Assembly: GCA_014208095.1 (NCBI GenBank)
Contig: JACHMT010000002.1
Location: 62,001 to 126,000 of the forward strand
Source: Actinospineispora eucalypti
Lineage (GTDB): Bacteria > Actinomycetota > Actinomycetes > Mycobacteriales > Pseudonocardiaceae
Direction: 5' to 3'
DNA: 64,000 nucleotides
In this document: in pieces, positions 14,928 to 23,405 of the stretch
Position numbering within the stretch: position 1 is the first letter of the stretch
Layout of the letters: every line of letters starts with the position of its first letter
Notes under the pieces: model-generated
The model's database searches: none
The model's input: the letters and a program-made list of their open reading frames with translations, nothing else
Told to the model about the DNA's origin: nothing
Translations under genes and position numbers: made by a program

Positions 14928-15797
14928 GTGGGCACCTCTGCGTCGTCAAGTCCAACCGCGCTGCGGTGGTACATCGCCCTCGAACTTGGACGTCTCCGGC
15001 GCCAGGCCGGACTCACACTGCAGCAAGTCGCTCAGCGACTCGGCACCTCGACTTCGCACGTCGGCCACTTGGAGAAGGGGCGCAACCTCCCAGCAAGAGC
15101 CGAGCTCGAGGTACTGCTCGACTTCTACCAACTCGGCGACCGAATCCCGAGCTTCGCCGAGCTCCTCGAGTCGGCTCGGACAGGGAAGGACTGGTGGTTG
15201 TCGTTCGAAGGCGTCGCACCGCCGTGGTTTGACCTGTTCCTCGGACTCGAGAGCTCGGCAGCGCAGATCGAGAGCTATGACTCGCACGTGATCCCCGGCC
15301 TATTCCAGACGCCGGCCTATAACGAAGCAGTGATCCGTGCGGAAGACCCCGATCTCACGGACTCGGAGATTGCCCGACGAATCGAGCTTCGCCAAGCGCG
15401 CCAAGGGGTACTCACCCGAGAGCCCGACCCGCCGAGCGTCTGGTCGATTCTCGATGAGTCCATCCTGTACGGGGCCGCAGACTCGCCGTCGATCATGCGC
15501 GAACAGCTCGAGCACCTGGACAAGATGACGCGTCTGCCGAACGTCAACGTCCTGATCCTGCGTATGAGCACGAGACCACACGCCGGGAGCAACGGCACCT
15601 TCAAGATCCTCTCATTGCCCGATCTCATTGGCGCACCAGCCGTTGCCTACACCGATGGCATGGTGCATGGCACGTACTACGAGGACTCCGACGCCGTCCT
15701 GCGCTACCGAAACGCCTTGACCCGGCTCCATAACATGGCTGTTAGCCCGGAAGAATCACAGAAGTGGATTCGCCGCCGTGCCGAGGAGCTGAAGTGA
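14928..15797 (+). CDS. XRE-family regulator with DUF5753 sensor domain
   Basis: Residues 12-66 are a helix-turn-helix (LGRLRRQAGLTLQQVA, then TSTSHVGHLEKG). Residues 100-285 match DUF5753, the ligand or partner domain of a large actinobacterial family, with VIPGLFQTPAYNEAVI and RMSTRPHAGSNGTFKIL. The 289-residue length is standard. The GTG start at 14928 is the first in frame; no strong ribosome site precedes it. The gene overlaps the DUF397 gene by 4 nt, the usual pairing. The paired operator 90 bp upstream suggests autoregulation, but I cannot show that this protein binds it. Confidence 0.9.
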   Translation: MGTSASSSPTALRWYIALELGRLRRQAGLTLQQVAQRLGTSTSHVGHLEKGRNLPARAELEVLLDFYQLGDRIPSFAELLESARTGKDWWLSFEGVAPPWFDLFLGLESSAAQIESYDSHVIPGLFQTPAYNEAVIRAEDPDLTDSEIARRIELRQARQGVLTREPDPPSVWSILDESILYGAADSPSIMREQLEHLDKMTRLPNVNVLILRMSTRPHAGSNGTFKILSLPDLIGAPAVAYTDGMVHGTYYEDSDAVLRYRNALTRLHNMAVSPEESQKWIRRRAEELK

Positions 15798-16018
15798 ACC
15801 GCGAAGACGCCCTGACCTCACTCGGACGAGTCGCTGTCTGGCGCAAGTCGAGCTACTCCACCGGCGACAACAACTGCGTCGAGATCTCGACGAGCATCCA
15901 GGGCTGGGTTGGTGTCCGCGACAGCAAGCTAGGCGCTGAAAGTCCGATTCTCGCGTTCACGCTGAGCGAGTGGGCTGCCTTCACGAATGGCGTGCTGAAC
16001 GGGGAGTTTGAGTCCTGA
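15794..16018 (+). CDS. DUF397-family small protein
   Basis: This 74-residue protein starts at GTG 15794, overlapping the XRE stop (GTGA). It shows the family pattern: WRKSSYSTGDNNCVEIS, then VGVRDSK, then LAFTLSEWAAF. DUF397 proteins almost always pair with XRE-DUF5753 regulators and are thought to modulate them as partners or antagonists. Here the pair stands about 1.2 kb before the FxLD lanthipeptide precursor. Confidence 0.9.
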   Translation: MNREDALTSLGRVAVWRKSSYSTGDNNCVEISTSIQGWVGVRDSKLGAESPILAFTLSEWAAFTNGVLNGEFES

Positions 16019-16195
16019 ACCCTGACTGCGTCGGGCGAGATCGCCTCGGTCACCCAGGACTGCGGCACAAACCGGCCCGAGATGGCGCGCGAGTCGGCGG
16101 GAACCGTTCAGGATTGTATTTGGCTGCTCGGAGTCCGTTTCGGAGGCCCGCGAGCAACCTTCAGATCGGCTAGGTCAGGTGCCAGTACCAGCACA

Positions 16196-16500
16196 TCACC
16201 TACAGGCCGCACGGACCGCCAACCGCGCCGCAGTTGCTTCTCCCGCTGGGTCGCAGTCGGTGTTGGGCAGTGCGAATGATGCCGTGGGTCTACTAGAGAT
16301 CGCTGGCGCGGCACCAGGATGCGTTGCGCCGACAAGTGTCTTTGCGCGAAAGCGGCGGCACCTCTTCGACCAGCTTGCCTCTGCGTGGCGCGTGCACCGC
16401 CTTCCGTCATCGGTTACGAGGGCGACGTGAGTGATCTTCTGTGTGCCGGGAGCGCGATAGAACACGAGATTGCGGAGATCGTCGGGCTGGGCTGGGGGAG
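16196..16500 (-). pseudogene. Decayed NlpC/P60 gene remnant
   Basis: Read on the minus strand, FYRAPGTQKITHVALVT matches the window-start NlpC/P60 fragment (FYRAPGAQKITHVALVT). After that the match continues only by changing frame (VHAP.. then KLVEEVP) and returns to the original frame for PTASFALP. There are at least two frameshifts and a 6-nt insertion near LVFYRAP. It is a non-functional duplicate about 16 kb from its relative and in opposite orientation, a sign of rearrangement within the element. Confidence 0.7.
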
Positions 16501-16736
16501 GGCTCCTCGGGTGGCAGGCGTGGGATCGGCTCGGACTAGCGGCGCGTTGATCTCAGCGGCGGCTTCTTGGACTGCCCGCACCGACACCTGCCTGTATCCA
16601 CAGCCGTATCCACATCCACACGTGCGTCAGTGCTGGTGCGGTCGGTGGTGCGGGAATCGCGCAGGCGCTACTGCTCGGTTGACGTCGACGGCGGCTTGAG
16701 CAGCAACGCCGGGGTCTGACGGTGCGAACAGTTGCA

Positions 16737-16767
16737 ACGTAGAAGTCTACCTAGTAGACTTCTACGT
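16737..16767. promoter_or_regulatory. Paired palindromic operator upstream of the FxLD locus
   Basis: A perfect 14-bp inverted repeat: ACGTAGAAGTCTAC (16737-16750), spacer CTA, GTAGACTTCTACGT (16754-16767). The inner 12-mer GTAGAAGTCTAC is exactly the one found at 14822-14833, and the two units are again 15 bp apart start to start. A shared DNA-binding regulator of the XRE and FxLD promoters is the simplest reading. Confidence 0.75.
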
Positions 16768-17150
16768 CAAGTGATACGCAAAGTTCTTCCGCGAGGAAGG
16801 GGTCGCTGAGGCTAGCCCTGTGATGAGTCAGAGTTCTAGGCGGTCGGATCTCTACGCGACGTACCAAATGAAATCCTTATTTGGACACTCCCTTCATTCC
16901 TCGTAATCGCGCTTACGCGGGCCTAGTGATCGGGCTTGACCGTACTCGCAAACGTGTCGGCCGGCTCTCTTATTCGAGTCGTCGATGCCCCACCTGGCTT
17001 CGATTCGATGGGTCTGCTTCGAATCTGGGGATCTGACCTTGCGGGCGTACGATTTGGCCGCGGAACTTGAATTCCGCAGCTCTGTGGTTTAGAGGCGGCG
17101 ACCGACGCCTTCGGCGGTGATTGGCCGACGCGCTTGCCCAAATTGAGGCT

Positions 17151-17169
17151 CCCGTCCCTTTCGGGCGGG
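17151..17169 (+). other. Stem-loop in the precursor leader
   Basis: CCCGTCC (17151-17157) pairs with GGGCGGG (17163-17169) around a CTTTC loop, 35 nt before the precursor ATG. It could stabilise the mRNA 5' part or act as an attenuator. Confidence 0.4.
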
Positions 17170-17203
17170 TGGGAAAGTCAAACTGACTGATGAATGGAGA
17201 ATA

Positions 17204-17350
17204 ATGAACAGCACTCTCATCCTGTCGGACCCGTTCGCGCTTGACGTTCGGGTTGAGATCGACACCAAGCCTGGTGAGGCAATTCCAGCCTGCGACACCA
17301 GCAATGGCTGCGATCCGTCCTGCGCGTCGGCCTGTACTAGCAACGCCTGA
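17204..17350 (+). CDS. FxLD-family lanthipeptide precursor peptide (48 aa)
   Basis: The ATG follows GGAGA with a 3-nt gap. The leader carries the defining F-x-L-D motif (Phe11-Ala-Leu13-Asp14 within FALDVRVEID), the feature that lanthionine enzymes of this group recognise. The C-terminal core is Cys/Ser/Thr-rich: Cys at 30, 36, 40 and 44; Ser/Thr at 32, 33, 39, 42, 45 and 46; Asp at 31 and 37. Ser and Thr would be dehydrated by LanB and joined to Cys by LanC. One Asp may be the target of the methyltransferase. The leader probably ends around PGEA (residues 23-26). No protease or exporter gene is adjacent. Confidence 0.9.
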   Translation: MNSTLILSDPFALDVRVEIDTKPGEAIPACDTSNGCDPSCASACTSNA

Positions 17351-17361
17351 GCACGTTCGTT

Positions 17362-17395
17362 CGGCGGGGTCCGGCGCAGCGCTGCGGCCCCGCCG
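17362..17395 (+). terminator. Stem-loop between precursor and lanB (likely partial terminator)
   Basis: CGGCGGGG (17362-17369) pairs with CCCCGCCG (17388-17395), enclosing a second small palindrome CGCAGCGCTGCG. It starts 12 nt after the precursor stop, with no T-run. RiPP loci often place such a structure here so that precursor mRNA exceeds enzyme mRNA. Confidence 0.55.
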
Positions 17396-17426
17396 GCGTT
17401 CGAACCTCGAATCTGATGGAGACGGA

Positions 17427-20400
17427 ATGAACGCCAGAAGCGAGCAGCTGTATCGACACTGTGGCGTCGGGCTCGTACGTGCCGCTGCGGATCCACCGGA
17501 CCTGGGTGCTGACGGCTGGCCGGAATTGTCGGAAACAACGTCGTGTTGCGAGTGGCTTTCACGGATTTGGGCGTCGCGACCGCAGTTCGCCGAGGCGGTT
17601 AGACACGCCAGCCCGGTGCTGGGGGATCGCTTAGCCGGGCTCGCGGCTGGCCAGAGCGTAAGCGACAAGCAGGTCCAACGTGCTACACGAGCGACTGTTC
17701 GCTACCTGCTGCGCGCCAGCCATCGCCACACGCCGTTCGGTCTTTTCGCTGGAGTCGCGCCGACCACGGTTGGTGAATCCGCATCGGTGCGTTGGGATCG
17801 TGACCATCGACCGGCGGCGCTTGTCGACAACCAGTGGTTGGCCACGGTGATCGACTATCTCGAAGGTGACCGGGAACTGCTCGCCTGGTTGGAGGTGCAG
17901 TTCACCAACCTCGTAGCTGTGCGGGGACAGCGGTTGGAATTGCTGCGAGGGCCAGGTCGAGTGACGATCCGTCACACCCCCGTGGTCCAGACCGTTCGAG
18001 CGGCGGCGCAGGTCCCGATCAGATTTGGCGATCTGGTCGACAAGCTTGCCGGCGCGTTTCCCGCCGCCGACACAGCGACGGTCGAGCGCACGCTGAGCGA
18101 GCTCGTGGGGCGGGGGTTCCTGCTCACGTGCTTACGCGCGCCGAGCACCGAGATTGATCCGCTCGGCTGTTTGGTCGAACGGCTCGACGCAGCCGGAGCC
18201 CATGACGTTGTGCTTGCTGCCGAGCTGCTCACGAAGCTCAGGGCTATTCACGAGGACCTGAAGGCACACAATCTGGCCTGTAATGGCGAGCGCCCAGGCA
18301 TCCGTGCCCGCCTTGGACGGCGGATAGATGAGTTGACTCGTGAGCTCACGCGCCTGCGAAAGCAAGCGGGCATGGATGCAGCGAGCTTCGGCCGCATTCC
18401 GCTATCGCTCAACCTCGGTCTCGGCGTTCAACTCACCGTGCCCGAGCAGGTAGCCGTGGAGATGGAGCTGGCGGCCGGCGCGCTAATCCGCTTGAGCCGC
18501 CAGCCAACAGGCGAGCCGGCATGGCGAGACTTCTATACAACCTTTTGCGACCGCTACGGAACCGGCACATTGGTACCGCTGTATGACCTCGTGGACCCTG
18601 GTGCCGGACTGGGTCTGCCATCTGGCTATCCGGGCAGCGTCTGGCCGTCTCGGCCAGACAGCGTGGTTGCCCGGGATGAACGCTTGCTTGCGATGGCGAT
18701 GCAGACGATTGCCGACAACGGCCATGAGATCGTGCTGGACGACGAACTCATCCAGTCCCTGGCCGTCGGTGCCGAAGACGCCGAGCTCCGAATCCCGCCA
18801 CATGTTGAGCTCGCGGCGCGCATCCATGCGCCCGACCTCGGAGCGTTCGATCGCGGGGACTACTGGCTGACCGTGACGCCGGGACGTTCGGCGGGCACCT
18901 TCACCTCACGTTTCACCCCGACCATCGAAGGTGCTGGCCTCGAGGAGGTCTATCGGGCACTTCCGACGGCCGTATCTGGCGCCGTGCCGGTTCAGATGAG
19001 TTTCCCGCCCATCTACGCGCACGCCGAGAACATCTCCCGCGTGCCCGCCTACTTGCCGAACGTGTTGGCGATGGGGGAGCACCGAGATCCCGGCCAGGGC
19101 TTGATTCCGCTGGAGGATCTCGCAGTCACCGCAACTCGCAACGGTCTGCATCTCGTGAGCGTCAGCAAAGGGCAAGTCGTCGAGCCGCAGGTCTTCCACG
19201 GCCTGAACCTCGAGAAGCAGCCGCCGACGCTGGCGCGTTTCCTAATCCACCTCTCCCGCGGCCTCAACGCGTCGTGGACGGAGTTCGACTGGGGACCGTA
19301 CGCAGCTCGCCTGCCCTACCTGCCGAGGGTGCGCTATCGGCGAGCGATCTTGGCTCGTGCCCGCTGGCGGTTGACGGCGAACGATCTGCCGACCGGGGCC
19401 AGCGATGACCAGTGGCGGCGTGCGTTGCGTCGATGGCGGGACAGATGGCGCTGTCCCGAATCGGTCGAGCTGGCCGACGCCGACCGCACTCTGCGACTGG
19501 ACCTTGGCGTTTCCGCGCACGCCGGGATTCTCCGTGCTCACCTTGATCTTCACGGTCACGCGACTCTCATCGAATCGGTCGCCCAAGCCGACGAGTACGG
19601 ATGGATCGGCGGGTATGCCCACGAGATCGTTCTGCCGCTCGTCAGCCGGCGTCCGCCGGCGCCCTCGCCTCTCCTGATCGCCCGCCCGGTCGTCACCAAT
19701 CGCACCCACGGCCAGTTCCCAGGCTCACCGCACACCGCATGGCTCAACGTCAAGGTGCATACCCATCCGCAGACGATTGACGATCTGATCGTCGAGTATC
19801 TGCCAGCTCTGCTGGACGCCCTTCCGAGCGACAGCCGACGGCACTGGTTCATTCGCTACCGAAGCCCGCACGAGACCGACCATCTCCGACTCCGCATCTA
19901 TACACCAAATCCGGCCGCATATGCCGATGCGATAGCGGTCATCGGTGTGTGGGCCGAGCAGCTGCGTGCCGATGCCGTGGCTAGCCGCCTGGTGGTCGAC
20001 ACCTACTGCCCTGAGGTCGGCCGATACGGTCGTGGTCACGTGCTGGCGGCGGCCGAGAACGTGTTCGTGGCTGATTCCCGCGCAGTTGCCGAGCAACTGA
20101 GGCATCTGCCGGAACAGATCATCCAGCGTCGCGCCCTCGCAGCGGTGAACATGCTGGCGACCGCGCACGGCCTACTGGGCGAGCTCGATGCCGCGATCAA
20201 GTGGCTTGTGGCCCGTCCGGCCCCCGGGGCGCTAGGGGAGGACCGGAACGGGCTGCGACACGCCGTCTCCCTCTTCGGCAAGTACGTCTCCGGGGAGCCC
20301 GAGTTCGGGGAGACCGTCGCGGAAGCCTGGCAGGCGCGCGCTGACGCTCTCGTCGCCTATCGCAACCTCCTGCCGCCTGCGCGTGCGAATACCGACGCTG

Positions 20401-20528
20401 TACTTGAATCGCTGTTGCACATGCACCACAACCGCCTCATCGGCGTCGACCGGGTCAGCGAGGATCGGTGCCGCCGGCTCGCCCGGCACACCGCGCTTGC
20501 CGGGGCAAAGCAACGGAGCGACCGATGA
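17427..20528 (+). CDS. lanB: Class I lanthipeptide dehydratase (LanB, full length)
   Basis: LanB glutamylates precursor Ser/Thr using glutamyl-tRNA and then eliminates glutamate to give Dha/Dhb. I chose ATG 17427 (MNARSEQLYRHC) behind GGAG at 17418; the longer frame from 17241 would overlap the precursor gene. The product is 1033 residues with both catalytic regions: an N-terminal glutamylation domain (to about residue 740; e.g. RYLLRASHRHTPFGLFAG, MSFPPIYAHAENISR) and a C-terminal elimination domain of the thiopeptide/SpaB_C type (WFIRYRSPHETDHLRLRI, TYCPEVGRYGRG). It is fused, not split. Its stop overlaps the lanC start (ATGA). Confidence 0.93.
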   Translation: MNARSEQLYRHCGVGLVRAAADPPDLGADGWPELSETTSCCEWLSRIWASRPQFAEAVRHASPVLGDRLAGLAAGQSVSDKQVQRATRATVRYLLRASHRHTPFGLFAGVAPTTVGESASVRWDRDHRPAALVDNQWLATVIDYLEGDRELLAWLEVQFTNLVAVRGQRLELLRGPGRVTIRHTPVVQTVRAAAQVPIRFGDLVDKLAGAFPAADTATVERTLSELVGRGFLLTCLRAPSTEIDPLGCLVERLDAAGAHDVVLAAELLTKLRAIHEDLKAHNLACNGERPGIRARLGRRIDELTRELTRLRKQAGMDAASFGRIPLSLNLGLGVQLTVPEQVAVEMELAAGALIRLSRQPTGEPAWRDFYTTFCDRYGTGTLVPLYDLVDPGAGLGLPSGYPGSVWPSRPDSVVARDERLLAMAMQTIADNGHEIVLDDELIQSLAVGAEDAELRIPPHVELAARIHAPDLGAFDRGDYWLTVTPGRSAGTFTSRFTPTIEGAGLEEVYRALPTAVSGAVPVQMSFPPIYAHAENISRVPAYLPNVLAMGEHRDPGQGLIPLEDLAVTATRNGLHLVSVSKGQVVEPQVFHGLNLEKQPPTLARFLIHLSRGLNASWTEFDWGPYAARLPYLPRVRYRRAILARARWRLTANDLPTGASDDQWRRALRRWRDRWRCPESVELADADRTLRLDLGVSAHAGILRAHLDLHGHATLIESVAQADEYGWIGGYAHEIVLPLVSRRPPAPSPLLIARPVVTNRTHGQFPGSPHTAWLNVKVHTHPQTIDDLIVEYLPALLDALPSDSRRHWFIRYRSPHETDHLRLRIYTPNPAAYADAIAVIGVWAEQLRADAVASRLVVDTYCPEVGRYGRGHVLAAAENVFVADSRAVAEQLRHLPEQIIQRRALAAVNMLATAHGLLGELDAAIKWLVARPAPGALGEDRNGLRHAVSLFGKYVSGEPEFGETVAEAWQARADALVAYRNLLPPARANTDAVLESLLHMHHNRLIGVDRVSEDRCRRLARHTALAGAKQRSDR

Positions 20529-21694
20529 GCATCGGGCAACAATTTCCCGCGCCGGCTGACTCGCTCGGCAGCGGCGCCGCCGGAATCACTCTGCTCCACA
20601 TCCAGGAAGCTCGAACCGGGAACGGTTCCTGGGCCAAGGTGCACCAGTGGGCGACCGCGATGACCCGCGATGTCGTGACCGCACACGTCGACAGCGCGAG
20701 CCTCTACCGAGGCGCACCGGCCGTCGCGTTCGTACTGCGAGCAGCCAATCAGCATCGCTACATGTCGGTAATCGAGGATCTTGACGTCTACATCGACGGA
20801 CTGACCCGATTGCGACTTCGCCGCGCGAACAAGCGCCTCGATTCCGGCGGCCTGCCCGAGCTGCGCGAATACGATCTCATCAGCGGATTGACCGGAATCG
20901 GTGTGTATCTCCTACGCAGGAACCAACCCGACGAGCTACTCCGTGATGTGCTCCGTTACCTCGTACGACTCACCGAACCGATCCACGACGACGGCGAATC
21001 GCTCCCGGGCTGGTGGTGCGCGGAATACCCGTCGCACCTTGGGCCGCCGCGTTGGCCGGGCGGGCACGGCAACCTGGGGCTCGCGCACGGCATTGCCGGA
21101 CCCCTCGCGTTGCTGGCCACAGCGATGCGATGCGGCGTCGTGGTAGACGGCCACGCCGACGCGATCGGCCGAATCGTGGTCTTTCTCGATCAATGCGGCC
21201 GTGATGCAGGTGCCGGTCGATGGTGGCCTGGCTGGATTACCCGTGCCGAATGGCTGTCTGGCGTGCTGGCCCAAGCGGGACCACAACGCCCATCCTGGTG
21301 TTACGGCACACCGGGCATCGCCCGTGCTCAACAGCTCGCCGCGATTGCCCTTGACGATCAGCGACGCCAACGCGCTGCCGAACACATCTATGCTGCCTGC
21401 CTCGCCGACGAGCAACAACTCGCTCTGCTCACCGACCCCACCCTGTGCCACGGCTGGGCCGGGCTTGCACACACGACCAGGCGCGCTGCCGCGGACGCGG
21501 GCGTCGGAAGTGAACTCGCCGACGCACACCTGCGCCTACGCCGACGCTTGGACGAGCAACTCGAGGGACAAGAGCACGCAACGGCGGCACCAGGGCTGTT
21601 GGAGGGCTCGGCCGGCATCCGCCTGGCGCGAAACGAACTTCCGCTCACCCCACAGGGAGAGGTGCCTTGGGATGCCTGCCTACTGACCTGCTGA
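20525..21694 (+). CDS. lanC: LanC-like lanthionine cyclase
   Basis: LanC adds Cys thiols to Dha/Dhb to form (methyl)lanthionine rings. The ATG at 20525 overlaps the lanB stop and follows GGAGCG; this gives 389 residues, and the longer frame from 20468 lies inside lanB. The zinc ligands are visible as Cys259 (SWCYG) and Cys308-His309 (LCHGWAG). The family repeats GGHGNLGLAHGIAGP (residues 179-193) and GLLEGSAGIRLA near the C-terminus are present. It ends 51 bp before the methyltransferase start. Confidence 0.93.
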   Translation: MSIGQQFPAPADSLGSGAAGITLLHIQEARTGNGSWAKVHQWATAMTRDVVTAHVDSASLYRGAPAVAFVLRAANQHRYMSVIEDLDVYIDGLTRLRLRRANKRLDSGGLPELREYDLISGLTGIGVYLLRRNQPDELLRDVLRYLVRLTEPIHDDGESLPGWWCAEYPSHLGPPRWPGGHGNLGLAHGIAGPLALLATAMRCGVVVDGHADAIGRIVVFLDQCGRDAGAGRWWPGWITRAEWLSGVLAQAGPQRPSWCYGTPGIARAQQLAAIALDDQRRQRAAEHIYAACLADEQQLALLTDPTLCHGWAGLAHTTRRAAADAGVGSELADAHLRLRRRLDEQLEGQEHATAAPGLLEGSAGIRLARNELPLTPQGEVPWDACLLTC

Positions 21695-21745
21695 TCGCGA
21701 ACCAGCCAGGACCCGCCAAGCTTGGAAGCAACACGAAGGGAACAG

Positions 21746-22951
21746 ATGAAGTCCACCACCACCGGCGGACCGGAGCGCCTGCGCGCCGAGATGGTCGACC
21801 GGGTCAAGGCAAGCGGCTACGCCCGCTATGACGAGGTCGAGAACGCGATGCGCGTTGTCCCCCGACACGCGTTCGTCCCGAACGCCGGCCTGGCGGACGC
21901 ATACGCGGACATAGCGGTGATCACGAAGCGCGATGCGACCGGAACGCCCTTGAGCTGTGCGTCCGTACCAAACGTTGTCGCGCTCATGCTTGACCAGCTC
22001 GTAGTACAGGACGGTCAGCGCATCCTCGAGATCGGCGCCGGCACCGGATACAACGCCGCCTTGCTCGATCACCTCGTCGGCCCATCCGGACAGATCACCA
22101 CCCTCGACATCGACCCAGAGGTGACGGCGCAAGCTGAGCGCGCGCTTGCTGCCAATGGTCACAGCAGGGTGCGGGTGATCACTCGGGACGGTGCACGGGG
22201 AGCTCCGGAATACGGCCCGTACGACGGCATCATTGTCACTGTCGGCGCCTGGGATATCCCCGAGGAATGGTTTGATCAGTTGGCGCACGGCGGCCGGCTG
22301 GTGGTTCCACTGCGCTGGCGCGGCCAAACCCGCTCGGTAGCGTTCGTCCACGACGGGCAAACGCTGCGCTCCGCGGAAAGTTGTCTATGTGGCTTCGTGC
22401 CGATGATCGGCCAGGACAGCGAGCGGACAGGCAACCTCGATCCAGCCCAACACGTCGCGCTGTACTGGGACGCCGATCAGAACATCGACCTCACCCACTT
22501 GCGGGACGTGCTCACGGCTCCAAAACACACTCTCTGGTCGGGCGCCACGGTAGGCCCTTACGATCCATTCGACGGTATCTGGCTAAAGCTAACCGCCACG
22601 GAGTCAGGCACCTGCCGCATCGCCGCCGAACAAGCCGCCATAACCAGCGGCCTCTGCGCGCCGGCGATCCCAGCGCGCAGCCCCGCGCTAGTTGAGCGCC
22701 ACAGCCTGGCCTACCTTGCCGTGCGACGGCTTGAAGGCGATGGACGCCGTTCCGAACTCGGGGCAATCGGCCACGGCCTCAACGGCCAGCACCTTGCTGA
22801 GCGGCTGTGCGAACACATCCGCGCATGGGACAGCGATCGAATGGCTCTGCCATCGGTTGTCGCACACCGCAGGAGCGCACCGTTGGCCGAGCCGCACAAC
22901 GGCATCGTTATTCACAAGCAGCATGCCCGGCTGGCTATTTCGGAGAAGTAG
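21746..22951 (+). CDS. FxLD-system methyltransferase (protein isoaspartate methyltransferase homologue)
   Basis: ATG 21746 follows GAAGGGA; a TTG at 21722 is the alternative. Residues 15-205 are a PIMT-type SAM methyltransferase with VPRHAFVP (the substrate loop), LEIGAGTGYNAALL (motif I, residues 94-107) and IIVTVGAWDIPE. The C-terminal 190 residues are an extension typical of the FxLD-system group, not of the repair enzyme. Related LanS-type enzymes methylate an Asp in the lanthipeptide, leading through a succinimide to isoaspartate. By analogy this enzyme would act on Asp31 or Asp37 of the precursor; that is inference. It is the last of four co-directional FxLD genes. Confidence 0.88.
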   Translation: MKSTTTGGPERLRAEMVDRVKASGYARYDEVENAMRVVPRHAFVPNAGLADAYADIAVITKRDATGTPLSCASVPNVVALMLDQLVVQDGQRILEIGAGTGYNAALLDHLVGPSGQITTLDIDPEVTAQAERALAANGHSRVRVITRDGARGAPEYGPYDGIIVTVGAWDIPEEWFDQLAHGGRLVVPLRWRGQTRSVAFVHDGQTLRSAESCLCGFVPMIGQDSERTGNLDPAQHVALYWDADQNIDLTHLRDVLTAPKHTLWSGATVGPYDPFDGIWLKLTATESGTCRIAAEQAAITSGLCAPAIPARSPALVERHSLAYLAVRRLEGDGRRSELGAIGHGLNGQHLAERLCEHIRAWDSDRMALPSVVAHRRSAPLAEPHNGIVIHKQHARLAISEK

Positions 22952-23069
22952 GCTCATCCGCCGTTTGGCCCAGTGATGTTCGAACGGTGCCGGCCCGCCG
23001 TCGCTCTGGCAACTGTACCTCGCGCTATTATGTAAACTCACTGCTTCGAGATCGTATGGAGGTGCCGCA

Positions 23070-23405
23070 ATGGCGCAACAGGTACTCGTTTCCCTGGTTG
23101 ACGACCTTGATGGCCAGGTTGCGAACGAGACGGTCGGGTTCGGCCTGGATGGGAAGTCTTATGAGATCGACCTGAGCAGCGAGAACGCGGGTAAATTGCG
23201 GGAAGTTCTCGCCGCATATGTATCAGCTGCGCGCCGCGCGGGCGGCGCTCGCTCTCGGTCGGGCAGTGGCGGGTTGCGTCGAACCACCGTTGATAGGGAA
23301 CAGAATCAGGCCGTCCGGGAGTGGGCTCGGAAGCGAGGGATGACGGTCTCGGAGCGCGGCCGGATCTCTGCGGACATTCTTGAGGCCTACCGCAAAGAGA
23401 ATTAG
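23070..23405 (+). CDS. lsr2: Lsr2-family nucleoid protein (xenogeneic silencer paralogue)
   Basis: Lsr2 is the H-NS-like bridging protein of actinobacteria that silences AT-rich and acquired DNA. The 111-residue product has the N-terminal dimerisation domain ([29 protein letters not shown]), an Arg/Gly/Ser linker, and a C-terminal DNA-binding part ([18 protein letters not shown]) with the minor-groove RGR loop. The start is clear (GGAGGTGCCGCA before ATG). It follows the FxLD methyltransferase by 118 bp, in the accessory region, so it is probably an extra copy carried by the element. Confidence 0.93.
   Translation: MAQQVLVSLVDDLDGQVANETVGFGLDGKSYEIDLSSENAGKLREVLAAYVSAARRAGGARSRSGSGGLRRTTVDREQNQAVREWARKRGMTVSERGRISADILEAYRKEN

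Larger units (their letters stand above)
16501..17203. other. Non-coding leader region before the FxLD precursor
   Basis: No convincing gene is present. It holds the paired operator at 16737-16767, a 27-codon ORF at 16823-16906 (MSQSSRRSDLYATYQ, no clear ribosome site, low confidence) and a small stem-loop at 17151-17169. The operator stands about 440 bp before the precursor start, leaving a long untranslated leader if transcription begins near it. Confidence 0.5.

Noticed and set aside
14863..15291. ORFs in other frames over the XRE regulator
   Set aside because: Ser/Thr/Arg-rich shadows of a gene with an intact helix-turn-helix and DUF5753 domain.
17241..17426. N-terminal extension of LanB from ATG 17241
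   Set aside because: It would overlap the FxLD precursor gene in another frame; ATG 17427 has its own ribosome site and begins the natural sequence.
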